Positions 14,167-22,591 are shown, counted from the stretch's first letter. The stretch is 39,446 nt of DNA from Bacteroidota bacterium (GCA_013289065.1 JABDAP010000003.1:11598-51043); one strand, 5' to 3'. Numbers and translations: made by a program. Notes: generated by a model not told the origin, from the letters alone.

Positions 14167-16182
14167 ATGCAATTCTACTGTAATTCCCTTACACAATATA
14201 GCCGGCTTAAAACAAAAGAAGTGAAGATCGGCGGCCTGTTGCTGGGCAATTTTCACCCGGTGAGGTTGCAGACGATGACAACCACAGACACTATGGATAC
14301 GCTCGCAACCGTTGAGCAAACTATCCGTTGCATAGAAGCCGGAGCGGAACTTGTTCGTATTACGGCGCCGAGTAAAAAAGAAGCGGAAAATTTACTGAAC
14401 ATCAAAAATGAATTACGCAAAAGAGGTTATACAACGCCGCTGGTTGCAGATATTCATTTTACACCAAACGCTGCCGAGATCGCAGCACGCATTGTTGAAA
14501 AAGTGAGAGTGAATCCCGGTAATTATGTAGACAAGAAAAAATTTGAACAGATAGATTATACCGATGCGGAATATATTGAAGAAATAGAACGCATCCGCGA
14601 CCGCTTTACACCGTTGGTAAAGATCTGTAAAGAATACGGAACCGCCATGCGCATCGGAACCAATCACGGATCACTCAGCGACCGGATCATGAGCCGTTAT
14701 GGCGACACGCCGATCGGTATGGTAGAAAGCGCGATGGAATTTTTACGCATTGCACGCGGCGAAGCATACCACAATATTATATTGAGCATGAAATCGAGTA
14801 ACCCGCAGGTAATGGTGCAGGCTTACCGTTTATTGATTCAGCAAATGGATGCGGAGTTTGGCGAATGTTATCCATTGCATCTCGGCGTAACAGAAGCGGG
14901 TGATGGCGAAGATGGAAGAGTGAAAAGTGCAGCAGGCATCGGCACTTTATTGGAAGATGGAATTGGCGACACGGTTCGTGTGAGTTTAACGGAAGACCCT
15001 GAATTTGAAATTCCGGTTTGCCGCGACCTGGTTAAACGATATGTAAATCGTGAATCAACAGCAATGAGAATTCCTGCCATTGAAAAAATTTCATACGACC
15101 CATTCGTATATCAACGCAGGGAAACATTTGCAGTAGATAATATCGGCGGCAAACAGGTGCCCGTTGTAATTGCGGATCTGAGTAAGGTAACTGATATTAC
15201 CCCAACTTATTTGGAAAGCATCGGTTACAAATACGATGCAGCAACCGATAAATGGAATATCAGCGACGCGGCTGCCGATTATATTTTTACCGGTAATCAA
15301 TTATTGGATTTTGCTTTACCCGGAACATTGAAAGTGATCGTATATGCCGGCACATGGGCATTGGCAACGGATAAAGAAAAATATTTCCCCATTTTTGATG
15401 GCGGCGGTTATGTTTCCGGCGATCATCCCAAAAGCGGCCAACTGAATTTTGTCATGATCGATTGTTTCAGCGATGAAACTTCCATCAACGATTATACGAA
15501 TCTGGATGAACTCGCAAATGATAATTCTGTTGTGCTTTGTTTAAGCAGCACCAATCCGCACGCCATGCCTGCTGTGCGCAGGATGTTCATGGAACTGCTT
15601 AACCGAAAAATTAAAAACCCGGTTGTGCTTATTACCGACAGCAACTGGCAAACGGCCGATGAACACCTCATTCATTATTCAACCGAATGCGGCGCTTTAT
15701 TTTTAGATGGGTTTGGAGATGGGATTTGTTTGGGTATGACAACCCAAAGTTATCAATTACAATCATCAGGCAATACACAGGATACGAGTGGAAGGAATTA
15801 CAGCAACAATACAAGTGTAGAACAGTTCATCAATTCAACTGCCTTCAGCATTTTGCAGGCAACGCGCACAAGAATATCCAAAACAGAATATATCAGCTGC
15901 CCGAGTTGCGGCAGAACATTATTCGACCTGCAGGAAACAACAGCAAAGATCCGCAGCGTAACCAATCACCTGAAAGGCGTTAAGATCGCGATCATGGGTT
16001 GCATCGTAAACGGCCCCGGCGAAATGGCCGATGCTGATTTTGGTTATGTGGGAAGCGGTGTTGGAAAAATTACATTGTATAAAGGCAAAGACATCATGAA
16101 ACGAAATATCGACAGCGAGATAGCTGTTGATGAACTGATCAATTTATTAAAGGAAAGTGAAGCCTGGATAGAGCCGGCATAA
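14167..16182 (+). CDS. ispG: 4-hydroxy-3-methylbut-2-en-1-yl diphosphate synthase (large form)
   Basis: A 671-residue enzyme of the MEP isoprenoid pathway. The N-terminal TIM barrel shows VRLQTMTTTDTMDT, GAELVRITAPS and LVADIHFTPNAAEIA, and continues through MRIGTNHGSLSDRIM. The C-terminal domain holds the [4Fe-4S] cysteines 578 and 581 (CPSCGRT) and 612 (MGCIVNGPGE) with Glu619. Between them lies an inserted domain of about 250 residues (roughly 290-560); this three-domain layout is the rule in Bacteroidota, chlamydiae and plants, whereas E. coli IspG has about 370 residues. It turns methylerythritol cyclodiphosphate into HMBPP. It lies upstream of nadB, another iron-sulfur-linked pathway, but the two are separated by a repeat hairpin. 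Confidence 0.96.
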   Translation: MQFYCNSLTQYSRLKTKEVKIGGLLLGNFHPVRLQTMTTTDTMDTLATVEQTIRCIEAGAELVRITAPSKKEAENLLNIKNELRKRGYTTPLVADIHFTPNAAEIAARIVEKVRVNPGNYVDKKKFEQIDYTDAEYIEEIERIRDRFTPLVKICKEYGTAMRIGTNHGSLSDRIMSRYGDTPIGMVESAMEFLRIARGEAYHNIILSMKSSNPQVMVQAYRLLIQQMDAEFGECYPLHLGVTEAGDGEDGRVKSAAGIGTLLEDGIGDTVRVSLTEDPEFEIPVCRDLVKRYVNRESTAMRIPAIEKISYDPFVYQRRETFAVDNIGGKQVPVVIADLSKVTDITPTYLESIGYKYDAATDKWNISDAAADYIFTGNQLLDFALPGTLKVIVYAGTWALATDKEKYFPIFDGGGYVSGDHPKSGQLNFVMIDCFSDETSINDYTNLDELANDNSVVLCLSSTNPHAMPAVRRMFMELLNRKIKNPVVLITDSNWQTADEHLIHYSTECGALFLDGFGDGICLGMTTQSYQLQSSGNTQDTSGRNYSNNTSVEQFINSTAFSILQATRTRISKTEYISCPSCGRTLFDLQETTAKIRSVTNHLKGVKIAIMGCIVNGPGEMADADFGYVGSGVGKITLYKGKDIMKRNIDSEIAVDELINLLKESEAWIEPA

Positions 16183-16186
16183 TAAA

Positions 16187-16246
16187 TCGCCACTGATTCA
16201 CAGATTTCGCTGATTTATTCTGTGATAATCTGTGAATCAGTGGCGA
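16187..16246. repeat. CAGATT-family inverted repeat between ispG and nadB
   Basis: TCGCCACTGATTCACAGAT (16187-16205) is exactly complementary to 16228-16246, with a 22-nt loop holding a further CTGATT/CTGTGATAAT word. The right arm and flank (16219-16249) match 23100-23130, inside a coding gene, at 29 of 31 positions. Confidence 0.85.
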
Positions 16247-16265
16247 AAAAATTAAACATCAAAAT

Positions 16266-17861
16266 ATGCAAACAGATTTTCTCGTCATAGGTTCAGGAAT
16301 AGCCGGCTTAACATACGCACTAAAAACAGCCAAGGAGTTTCCCGATAAAAAAATAACCGTCATCACCAAAACACAGGCCGATGAAACCAATACCAAGTAC
16401 GCACAAGGCGGTATTGCCGGCGTTTGGGATGAAGCCAAAGACAGTTACCACAAACACATTGAAGACACATTGATCGCCGGCGATGGTTTATGCAACGAAC
16501 ATATCGTTGAAATTGTAGTGAAAGAAGGCCCTGAACGCATCAAAGAAATTATTGCATACGGCGCCGAGTTTGACAAAGATGAGAAAGGCGAATACAGTTT
16601 AGGCAAAGAAGGCGGGCATAGCGAGAACCGAATACTGCATCACAAAGATGTTACCGGTAAAGAAATGGAAAGGGCTTTGCTTGATGAATTGCGAACGGTA
16701 AAAAATATTGAACTCATCAATCATTGTTTTGTGGTTGATATCATTACACAACACCATCTCGGTTATCTCGTAACAAAATCAACATTGGATATCACCTGTT
16801 ATGGCGTGTATGTTTTAAACCTTCACAACCACCAGATAGAAAAAATATTGGCGAAGATCACTTTGCTCGCTACAGGCGGTTGCGGACAGGCATACCGCAC
16901 CACCACCAACCCGCGCATTGCAACAGGCGATGGCATTGCCATGGTGTACCGTGCAAAAGGTAAGATCGAGAACATGGAGTTTATACAGTTTCATCCAACG
17001 GCATTGTATGAGCCGGGTGTGTCTCCTTCATTTTTAATAACAGAAGCTGTTCGCGGTGATGGCGGAATTCTGCGCAATAAGAACGGCGAAGCTTTTATGG
17101 AAAGATATGATGCGCGAAAAGACCTTGCCCCGCGCGATATTGTTGCACGCGCGATCGATAATGAAATGAAACGTTCCGGTACAGAACATGTATATCTCGA
17201 TTGCCGGCACATGGACAAAGAAAAATTCATTCATCATTTCCCCAATATCTATGAAAAATGTTTGAGCAGGGGAATTGATATTACGCAACATATGATACCC
17301 GTTGCACCCGCAGCCCACTACAGCTGCGGCGGAATTAAAACAGACGAGTGGGGACGGACCTCTGTGAAACATTTATACGCATGCGGCGAATGTGCCAGTA
17401 CCGGTTTACATGGTGCAAACCGTTTGGCAAGTAACAGTTTACTGGAAGCCATGGTATTCGGGCATCGTTGTTTTTTAGATAGTAAAGAAGAAATAAACAA
17501 ACACTCATTTGAAGAACGCATACCCGACTGGAATGCAACAGGCACAACGGAGCCGGGCGAAATGATCCTGATCACGCAAAGCCAGAAAGAACTGCAGCAG
17601 ATCATGAGCGATTATGTGGGGATCGTAAGAACGGATATCCGTTTAGAGAGGGCCATGAAAAGGCTGGATCTTTTATTTGCAGAAACAGAAGCATTATACC
17701 GTTCCACAAAAGTATCGCCGCAGTTATGTGAATTGAGAAATTTAATAACGGTTGGTTACCTGATCGTAAAAGGTGCGGAATTCAGGAAAGAAAGCAGGGG
17801 CTTGCATTACAACACAGATCATTTGCAGAAGAGTGGCCTGCTTCAAAATATTATTTTATAA
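16266..17861 (+). CDS. nadB: L-aspartate oxidase
   Basis: A 531-residue FAD flavoprotein of the succinate dehydrogenase/fumarate reductase flavoprotein family. The N-terminal GSGIAGL (9-15) binds FAD; TNTKYAQGGIAGVW, the HHKDVTGKEME segment, FIQFHPTALYEPG, PRDIVARAID and HYSCGGIKTDEWGRTSV follow in the normal order, then GECASTGLHGANRLASNSLLEA. It oxidises L-aspartate to iminoaspartate, which NadA condenses to quinolinate for NAD synthesis. Length is normal for NadB, which distinguishes it from the larger succinate dehydrogenase subunit. nadA and nadC are not in the window. Confidence 0.95.
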   Translation: MQTDFLVIGSGIAGLTYALKTAKEFPDKKITVITKTQADETNTKYAQGGIAGVWDEAKDSYHKHIEDTLIAGDGLCNEHIVEIVVKEGPERIKEIIAYGAEFDKDEKGEYSLGKEGGHSENRILHHKDVTGKEMERALLDELRTVKNIELINHCFVVDIITQHHLGYLVTKSTLDITCYGVYVLNLHNHQIEKILAKITLLATGGCGQAYRTTTNPRIATGDGIAMVYRAKGKIENMEFIQFHPTALYEPGVSPSFLITEAVRGDGGILRNKNGEAFMERYDARKDLAPRDIVARAIDNEMKRSGTEHVYLDCRHMDKEKFIHHFPNIYEKCLSRGIDITQHMIPVAPAAHYSCGGIKTDEWGRTSVKHLYACGECASTGLHGANRLASNSLLEAMVFGHRCFLDSKEEINKHSFEERIPDWNATGTTEPGEMILITQSQKELQQIMSDYVGIVRTDIRLERAMKRLDLLFAETEALYRSTKVSPQLCELRNLITVGYLIVKGAEFRKESRGLHYNTDHLQKSGLLQNIIL

Positions 17862-17892
17862 AAGGGATAAAATCAAAATGGAAAAATTGTTA

Positions 17893-17937
17893 GCCGCAGA
17901 TCAGCACTTTACCTACACCAATCTGCGAATCTGCGGC
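17893..17937. repeat. CAGATT-family inverted repeat
   Basis: GCCGCAGAT (17893-17901) pairs with ATCTGCGGC (17929-17937); the loop contains a second ATCTGCGA word. It lies in the 105-nt spacer between nadB and the first acyltransferase. A 33-codon frame across it is judged chance. Confidence 0.6.
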
Positions 17938-17966
17938 GAACAAACAGTTCTGTTGAAACAAAATAT

Positions 17967-18869
17967 ATGTATTACGTAGTCTTCGGTTTATTATATGTGA
18001 TCTCGCTTTTGCCATTGCCGGTATTGTATTTACTGAGCGACTTTGCATTTTTTATTGTGTACCATCTTTTAGGTTACCGGAAAAATGTAGTGAATGATAA
18101 TCTACTGCACGCATTCCCTGAAAGAACTGCAGAAGAAAGAAAACAGATCGCAAAAAAATTCTACAGAAATTTTTGCGATAACTGGATAGAAACGATCAAA
18201 CTTATTTCTGTAAGTAAAGAAAGTTTTCGCAGGCGGCTCAGCGGTGATAACAGCATTTTCAGCGAATTGCATGCAACAGGTAAAGCCATTCAGGGAAACT
18301 ACGGACATTTTTTTAACTGGGAAATTTTAAATCTGTATACCGGTGTCAGCCAGCCATATAAAGTAGTGGGTATTTATTTTCCGCAAAAGAGTGCCATTAT
18401 GAATCGGCTAATGTTGCACATAAGAGCAAAGTGGGATAATGTAATGATCTCATTGCCTGATATGGCGCGAGGTATTATTCCATGGAGAAAAAAACAATAC
18501 CTGATTGCATTGATCGGCGATCAGAGTCCCGCACAACCCGCTGCAAGTTACTGGCTCAATTTTATGAACCGGCCCACCTGTTTTGTAAAAGGGCCGGAGA
18601 AATATGCAAAGGGACAAAACTTATCGGTAACGATCACAGTAACAAAAAAGATCAAAAGAGGCTATTATCATTTTGATTCTTTTTTGCTTGCAGAAAATAC
18701 TGCTTCATTACCCGAAGGCGAACTGATGCGGCGATATATCAAACATCTTGAAAATAATATACGCCTGCAGCCTGAATTATATTTATGGAGCCACCGCCGC
18801 TGGAAACATGAATGGAAACCGGAGTACGCAGACCTTTGGGTAGATGATGCGCCGTTGCCGCAACAATAA
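17967..18869 (+). CDS. LpxL/HtrB-like lipid A acyltransferase, copy 1
   Basis: A 300-residue membrane-associated acyltransferase. An N-terminal hydrophobic segment (about 3-33, YVVFGLLYVISLLPLPVLY) is followed by LLGYRKNVVNDNLLHAFPE, typical of the LpxL/LpxM family, and by GHFFNWE with the catalytic His114 and Glu119 (HX4E). ALIGDQSPAQP and the final LWSHRRWKHEW match conserved blocks of the family. It would add a secondary acyl chain to lipid A or a related lipid at the inner membrane. A paralogue with the same block spacing follows 112 nt downstream. Which acyl chain or lipid each uses cannot be told from sequence. Confidence 0.88.
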   Translation: MYYVVFGLLYVISLLPLPVLYLLSDFAFFIVYHLLGYRKNVVNDNLLHAFPERTAEERKQIAKKFYRNFCDNWIETIKLISVSKESFRRRLSGDNSIFSELHATGKAIQGNYGHFFNWEILNLYTGVSQPYKVVGIYFPQKSAIMNRLMLHIRAKWDNVMISLPDMARGIIPWRKKQYLIALIGDQSPAQPAASYWLNFMNRPTCFVKGPEKYAKGQNLSVTITVTKKIKRGYYHFDSFLLAENTASLPEGELMRRYIKHLENNIRLQPELYLWSHRRWKHEWKPEYADLWVDDAPLPQQ

Positions 18870-18932
18870 TTAGTAATTAATAATTAGTAGTTAGTAATTC
18901 AATTACTAACTACTAATTACTAACTACTAATT
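18868..18932. repeat. 65-nt near-perfect palindrome (TTAGTAATTA words)
   Basis: Positions 18868-18899 and 18901-18932 are reverse complements at 30 of 32 positions around a single central C. It is built of TAATTAGTAGTTAG words, begins inside the stop codon of the first acyltransferase and fills the spacer to the second. The AT-only stem looks unlike a terminator, as no G/C core is present. A related 31-nt word lies in the class D signal-peptide coding region. Confidence 0.85.
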
Positions 18933-18981
18933 GGGTTCTCATTACAGCTATCTTTATTGTAACCGATACCGAACTGCTGAT

Positions 18982-19866
18982 ATGTACTATATCATTTATC
19001 CGATTTTTTATTTGCTTTCTCTGTTGCCCTGGCGTGTTCTGTATTTTATCAGTGATGGTTTGTATGGATTGATCTATTATATTTTTGGTTACCGCAAAGA
19101 AGTGGTAATGAAAAACCTGTTGATCGCATTTCCTGAAAAAACGGAGAAGGAACGGATTCGCATCGCCAAAGATTTCTATCACAATTTTGTTGATACATTT
19201 ATTGAAACGATCAAACTGATCTCAGTAAGTGATAAAGAATTCGACAAACGTTTTACTTCCAACATTGAAGTGGTGAATGAATTGTATGCAACCGGTAAAA
19301 ATGCACAGATGTTTACCGGCCATTTTTTTAACTGGGAATTTGCCAATCTCGGGTTTGCAAAACATTCAAAATTTCCGTTAGTGTTCGTTTACCTGCCATT
19401 GGGCAATAAAGCATTCAATAAAATCATTGTTGACCTGCGCAAACGGTATGGATCGATGATGTTGTCGGCAACGGAGTTCAAAAATAAATTCAAAGAGTTT
19501 GTACCGGAACATTATGCACTGGGTTTGGCGGCGGATCAAAATCCCGGGTCGCCCGCAAACGCTTTGTGGCTGCCATTCTTCAACAGGCTCACACCGTTTG
19601 TATCAGGGCCGGAGAAAGGAGCCAAAGCAGATGATATGGTTTGTGTGTTCGCTCATTTTTATAAAATAAAACGAGGCTACTACCATTTTGATTTTGAAGT
19701 GATGACACAGGAACCGAATGATTTTGAACCGGGCAAACTAACCGAAGTATATGTAAACCTTTTAGAAAAAGCCATCCGCAAAATACCCGCCAATTATTTG
19801 TGGAGCCACAGAAGATGGAAATGGGAATTTGATGAAGAGAAATATGGAAAGCTGGTTGTGAAATAA
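18982..19866 (+). CDS. LpxL/HtrB-like lipid A acyltransferase, copy 2
   Basis: A 294-residue paralogue of the preceding gene. ATG 18982 is chosen over TTG 18931 because MYYIIYPIFYLLSLLPWRVLY then aligns from residue 1 with copy 1, and the upstream extension is read from the palindrome. Catalytic His114 and Glu119 occupy the same positions (TGHFFNWE), followed by GLAADQNPGSP and LWSHRRWKWEF. The copies share many blocks (TIKLISVS, ELYATGK, KKIKRGYYHFD-like), so they arose by tandem duplication and then diverged widely. They may act on different positions of lipid A. Confidence 0.88.
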   Translation: MYYIIYPIFYLLSLLPWRVLYFISDGLYGLIYYIFGYRKEVVMKNLLIAFPEKTEKERIRIAKDFYHNFVDTFIETIKLISVSDKEFDKRFTSNIEVVNELYATGKNAQMFTGHFFNWEFANLGFAKHSKFPLVFVYLPLGNKAFNKIIVDLRKRYGSMMLSATEFKNKFKEFVPEHYALGLAADQNPGSPANALWLPFFNRLTPFVSGPEKGAKADDMVCVFAHFYKIKRGYYHFDFEVMTQEPNDFEPGKLTEVYVNLLEKAIRKIPANYLWSHRRWKWEFDEEKYGKLVVK

Positions 19867-19926
19867 TTGGGAAATTTTGAAATTGAATGAAAATTAAGAT
19901 ACGATCAATTCCAAAATTTCCCAATT
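19865..19926. repeat. Inverted repeat between convergent genes
   Basis: 21-nt arms at 19865-19885 and 19906-19926 (one mismatch; core TTGGGAAATTTTG) with a 20-nt loop. It starts within the acyltransferase stop codon and ends 13 nt before the convergent gene. It could end transcription from both sides. Confidence 0.75.
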
Positions 19927-19939
19927 CCAAAATCCTAAC

Positions 19940-21355
19940 TCAATTCAACACTTCCACACTTTTCTCAATCTCAAATCTATCCGGCATTTCTTTGATGCTG
20001 CCCCAGCCACCCACAACATTCCGGAGATTATGAAAACCTTCGCGTTTTAATAACGAAGAAGCGATCACACTCCGGTAACCGCCCGCGCAATGAACATAGA
20101 TATTATGTTTCTCATCAAGATCGGCCATGGTACCGGGATCTGTGAGATCCGACAAAGGCATATTCAATGCATCTTTGATATGGCCATCCGCATACTCGGG
20201 GCCTTTTCTCACATCAACAATTACCATATTCGGATCGAACGGAATATCCATTGCAAGCTCATCCGCTTCCACATCAATGATCATGTCGATCTTTTCACCT
20301 GCTGATTGCCATGCTTCAAAACTGCCATCTAAATAACCTTCTATTTTATCAAAACCCACTCTGGCCAACCGTACGATCGTTTCTTTTTCTTTATCCCTGT
20401 CTGTTACCAGCAGCATCACCTTATCAAACGGAAGAAGGCTGCCCGCCCATTCTGCAAAGCGCCCGTCCAAACCAATGCTCACGGAGCCCGGCACAAAACC
20501 CTGTGTAAATACAGTTGAATTTCTTGTATCAAGAATGATCACGTGATCCTCTTCAGCCTTTGCTTTAAAATCAGCAACGCTTAAGGGCTGCATACCTTTT
20601 TGTAAAACAGCATCTAAACTTTCATACCCTTCTTTATTGATCATTGCATTGATCGGAAAATATTGTGGCGGCTCTGCCAATCCTTCTGTAACCGCTTTAA
20701 TAAATGTTTCTTTTGATTGTGGCTGCAAAGCATAATTGGTTTCTTTCTGTTCGCCAATGGTACTGTATGTTTCAGGGCCAAGGTTTTTACCGCAGCTGCT
20801 GCCCGCCCCATGCGCCGGATAAACAATTACATCATCAGCGAGGTTGATTATTTTATTTTGCAGGCTCTCATACATCATGCCTGCCAGGTCTTCCATTGTA
20901 AGTTCATTTCCTTTCTGTGCGAGATCGGGGCGGCCAACATCGCCAACAAATAAAGTATCGCCGGTAAATACTGCATGGTCCTTTCCGTTCTCATCTTTTA
21001 ATAAAAAACAGCTGCTTTCCAATGTGTGGCCGGGCGTATGTAATACTTGTACTTTTAATTTTCCTATTTCAAATATTTCTCCGTCTTTGGCAACGTGTAC
21101 AGAAAACTTTGTAGCCGTACCCGGCCCGTAAACAATAGTGGCGCCGGTTGCAGCGGCAAGATCTAAATGCCCGCTTACAAAATCTGCATGAAAATGTGTT
21201 TCAAAAATGTATCTGATCTTTGCATTACGCTCCTGCGCCAAACCCAGGTATTCCTCTATATCGCGAAGCGGATCGATAATAGCCGCGATGCCTTCACTCT
21301 CAACATAATAAGCAGCTTCACTGATGCATCCGGTATATAATTGCTTGATGAACAT
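19940..21355 (-). CDS. Persulfide dioxygenase-like MBL protein fused to two rhodanese domains
   Basis: A 471-residue protein. The N-terminal metallo-beta-lactamase domain has ETHFHADFVSGH (His54, His56, Asp58, His63), HTPGHT, FTGDTLFVGDVGRPDL and a final YPAHGAG, the signature of persulfide dioxygenases (ETHE1 type), which oxidise glutathione or similar persulfide to sulfite. Two rhodanese domains follow. The first (about 260-350) has no cysteine at the active loop (LLVTDRDKEKE) and must be non-catalytic. The second has Cys423 in VHCAGGYRS and can carry sulfane sulfur. It lies 94 nt downstream of an ArsR-type regulator on the same strand and has its own TATCTTTG promoter element. A role in sulfide or persulfide detoxification is likely. 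Confidence 0.88.
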   Translation of the reverse strand: MFIKQLYTGCISEAAYYVESEGIAAIIDPLRDIEEYLGLAQERNAKIRYIFETHFHADFVSGHLDLAAATGATIVYGPGTATKFSVHVAKDGEIFEIGKLKVQVLHTPGHTLESSCFLLKDENGKDHAVFTGDTLFVGDVGRPDLAQKGNELTMEDLAGMMYESLQNKIINLADDVIVYPAHGAGSSCGKNLGPETYSTIGEQKETNYALQPQSKETFIKAVTEGLAEPPQYFPINAMINKEGYESLDAVLQKGMQPLSVADFKAKAEEDHVIILDTRNSTVFTQGFVPGSVSIGLDGRFAEWAGSLLPFDKVMLLVTDRDKEKETIVRLARVGFDKIEGYLDGSFEAWQSAGEKIDMIIDVEADELAMDIPFDPNMVIVDVRKGPEYADGHIKDALNMPLSDLTDPGTMADLDEKHNIYVHCAGGYRSVIASSLLKREGFHNLRNVVGGWGSIKEMPDRFEIEKSVEVLN

Positions 21356-21374
21356 GTCTGTGTTTTAATTTAGG

Positions 21375-21402
21375 CAAAGATAATAGCAAGCCCCGGGCCA
21401 AA
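21375..21402 (-). promoter_or_regulatory. Promoter of the MBL-rhodanese gene
   Basis: On the minus strand TTTG (complement of 21399-21402) and TATCTTTG (complement of 21375-21382) occur in order with 16 nt between them. The -7 element is an exact TAnnTTTG match about 20 nt before the start codon. Confidence 0.55.
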
Positions 21403-21449
21403 TGTGGTTATGATCGCAAAAAACAATTGAATGGCATAAACCTGTCAAC

Positions 21450-21785
21450 TTAACCTACCAGTGTTTCTACAAACTGTACCACTTCTGCCAAACGCGTATA
21501 ATTCACGGAATAAAAAATGAATTTGCCATCGCGTGAAGTGCTTACAATTCCTGCCCGGCGTAAAATGGCGAGATGTTGTGAAGCCACAGATTGTTCGAGG
21601 CGGAGTTTTACATAGATCTCGGTAACGGTCATTTTCTGGTGCTCATCCAGCAATTTAATGATCTGCTGGCGGAGTTTATGGTTGATGGATCGAAGGATCA
21701 GCGAAGCTTTTTTCGTGTGCAGAAAATCAACCTTGATCTGCGTTTTGCCATTCAATAATACGACGGCTTGTAATGATGTGGTCAT
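21450..21785 (-). CDS. ArsR-family regulator without cysteines
   Basis: A 111-residue winged-helix protein. The recognition region LEQSVASQHLAILRRAGIVSTSRDGKFIFYSV is classic ArsR. There is no cysteine in the whole protein, so neither the metal-binding CxC of ArsR nor the reactive pair of persulfide sensors such as BigR/SqrR is present. It precedes the persulfide dioxygenase-like gene in the same direction, so control of that gene is the simplest guess, but the inducer must be sensed in another way or the regulator acts constitutively. An 8-bp inverted repeat with a 25-nt spacer lies just upstream of its start. Confidence 0.85.
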   Translation of the reverse strand: MTTSLQAVVLLNGKTQIKVDFLHTKKASLILRSINHKLRQQIIKLLDEHQKMTVTEIYVKLRLEQSVASQHLAILRRAGIVSTSRDGKFIFYSVNYTRLAEVVQFVETLVG

Positions 21786-21796
21786 GACAATAAAAG

Positions 21797-21837
21797 TTAT
21801 AGTTGGGGGGTTAATAGAACTAAAATCGCAACTATAA
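21797..21837. promoter_or_regulatory. Inverted repeat upstream of the second ArsR gene
   Basis: TTATAGTT (21797-21804) and AACTATAA (21830-21837) are perfect reverse complements 25 nt apart, starting 12 nt before the regulator start codon. It may be an autoregulatory operator. The minus-strand word TATAGTTG is one base from TAnnTTTG, so the site may overlap the promoter. Confidence 0.4.
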
Positions 21838-21895
21838 AGTTAGGCAAATTGTTTCGGGTTCATAGTATAAAATTTGCGAATGTTTTTGTTATAGC

Positions 21896-22591
21896 CTATG
21901 CTTTACGGGATGGATCGAAGAACTCTTTTACATACAGCGGCTCACTATAAGCAAGATCTGCAAAACGTTCTGAGTAATAGGCATTTATTGCACGGATGGC
22001 AAGATGGGAAGCGTTATGTTGGATATTTACAAAAGAAGCAGAAACGTCGGAAAGCACCCCTTTTAATTTAATACTGCCCGTTCCGCTGAAGAGGATCGTA
22101 TGTGTTTTCAGCAGGGAAACAAAAGACAGCTCATCAATAATGAGCGCATGCGGCGGCTCGATCTCTTTTAAAGATGGATCATATAAACCGGTAAATACTT
22201 CCATTCTCCTTGCATCGATCAAGGGGCAGAGAAGGGTTGATTGGTTGATTGGTTTATTGGTTGATTGGCAGTGTGATAAAATGGATTGCGCCATTACTTC
22301 GAGCGTATTCACCAGAATCAATGGTTTGTTCAGTGCATAACAAATTCCTTTGGCCGATGCAAGTCCAACACGCAAACCGGTATAACTGCCGGGACCGGCT
22401 GTTACAGAAACAGCATCGATGTTTTTTAATTCATACTCATTGTTTGCAAACAATTGTTGTATGGCAGGCTGAACAAATGATGCATGATTTTTTTGTTCGC
22501 TGCTTTCTATCAATCCCAACACAACATCGTCTTTGCTTAAGCAAACACTGGCATGTTCTGTTGCAGTATCGATATGTAATAAAAGCGGCAT
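21896..22591 (-). CDS. tsaB: tRNA threonylcarbamoyladenosine biosynthesis protein TsaB
   Basis: A 231-residue protein of the ASKHA fold: LLHIDTATEHASVCLS at the N-terminus, then VTAGPGSYTGLRVGLASAKGICYALNKPLI, the diagnostic TsaB block, and LIDARRMEVFTGLYD. With TsaD and TsaE it takes part in t6A37 formation on ANN-decoding tRNAs in the cytosol. Residues 108-119 (CQSTNKPINQST) are coded by a run of about four GGTTGATT octamers (22235-22268, plus strand) and fall in a loop after the first domain. An octamer gain or loss would shift the frame. Confidence 0.93.
   Translation of the reverse strand: MPLLLHIDTATEHASVCLSKDDVVLGLIESSEQKNHASFVQPAIQQLFANNEYELKNIDAVSVTAGPGSYTGLRVGLASAKGICYALNKPLILVNTLEVMAQSILSHCQSTNKPINQSTLLCPLIDARRMEVFTGLYDPSLKEIEPPHALIIDELSFVSLLKTHTILFSGTGSIKLKGVLSDVSASFVNIQHNASHLAIRAINAYYSERFADLAYSEPLYVKEFFDPSRKA
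22235..22268. repeat. GGTTGATT tandem octamer inside tsaB
   Basis: The plus strand reads GGTTGATT, GGTTGATT, GGTTTATT, GGTTGATT, GG: 4.25 copies with one substitution. It is within the coding region of tsaB. Confidence 0.85.

Noticed and set aside
17878..17979. 33-codon ORF before the first acyltransferase
   Set aside because: Made mostly of the CAGATT repeat and overlaps the next gene start.
18931..18981. TTG start giving a 17-residue extension of the second acyltransferase
   Set aside because: The extension has no family character and begins at the edge of the palindrome; ATG 18982 aligns with copy 1.
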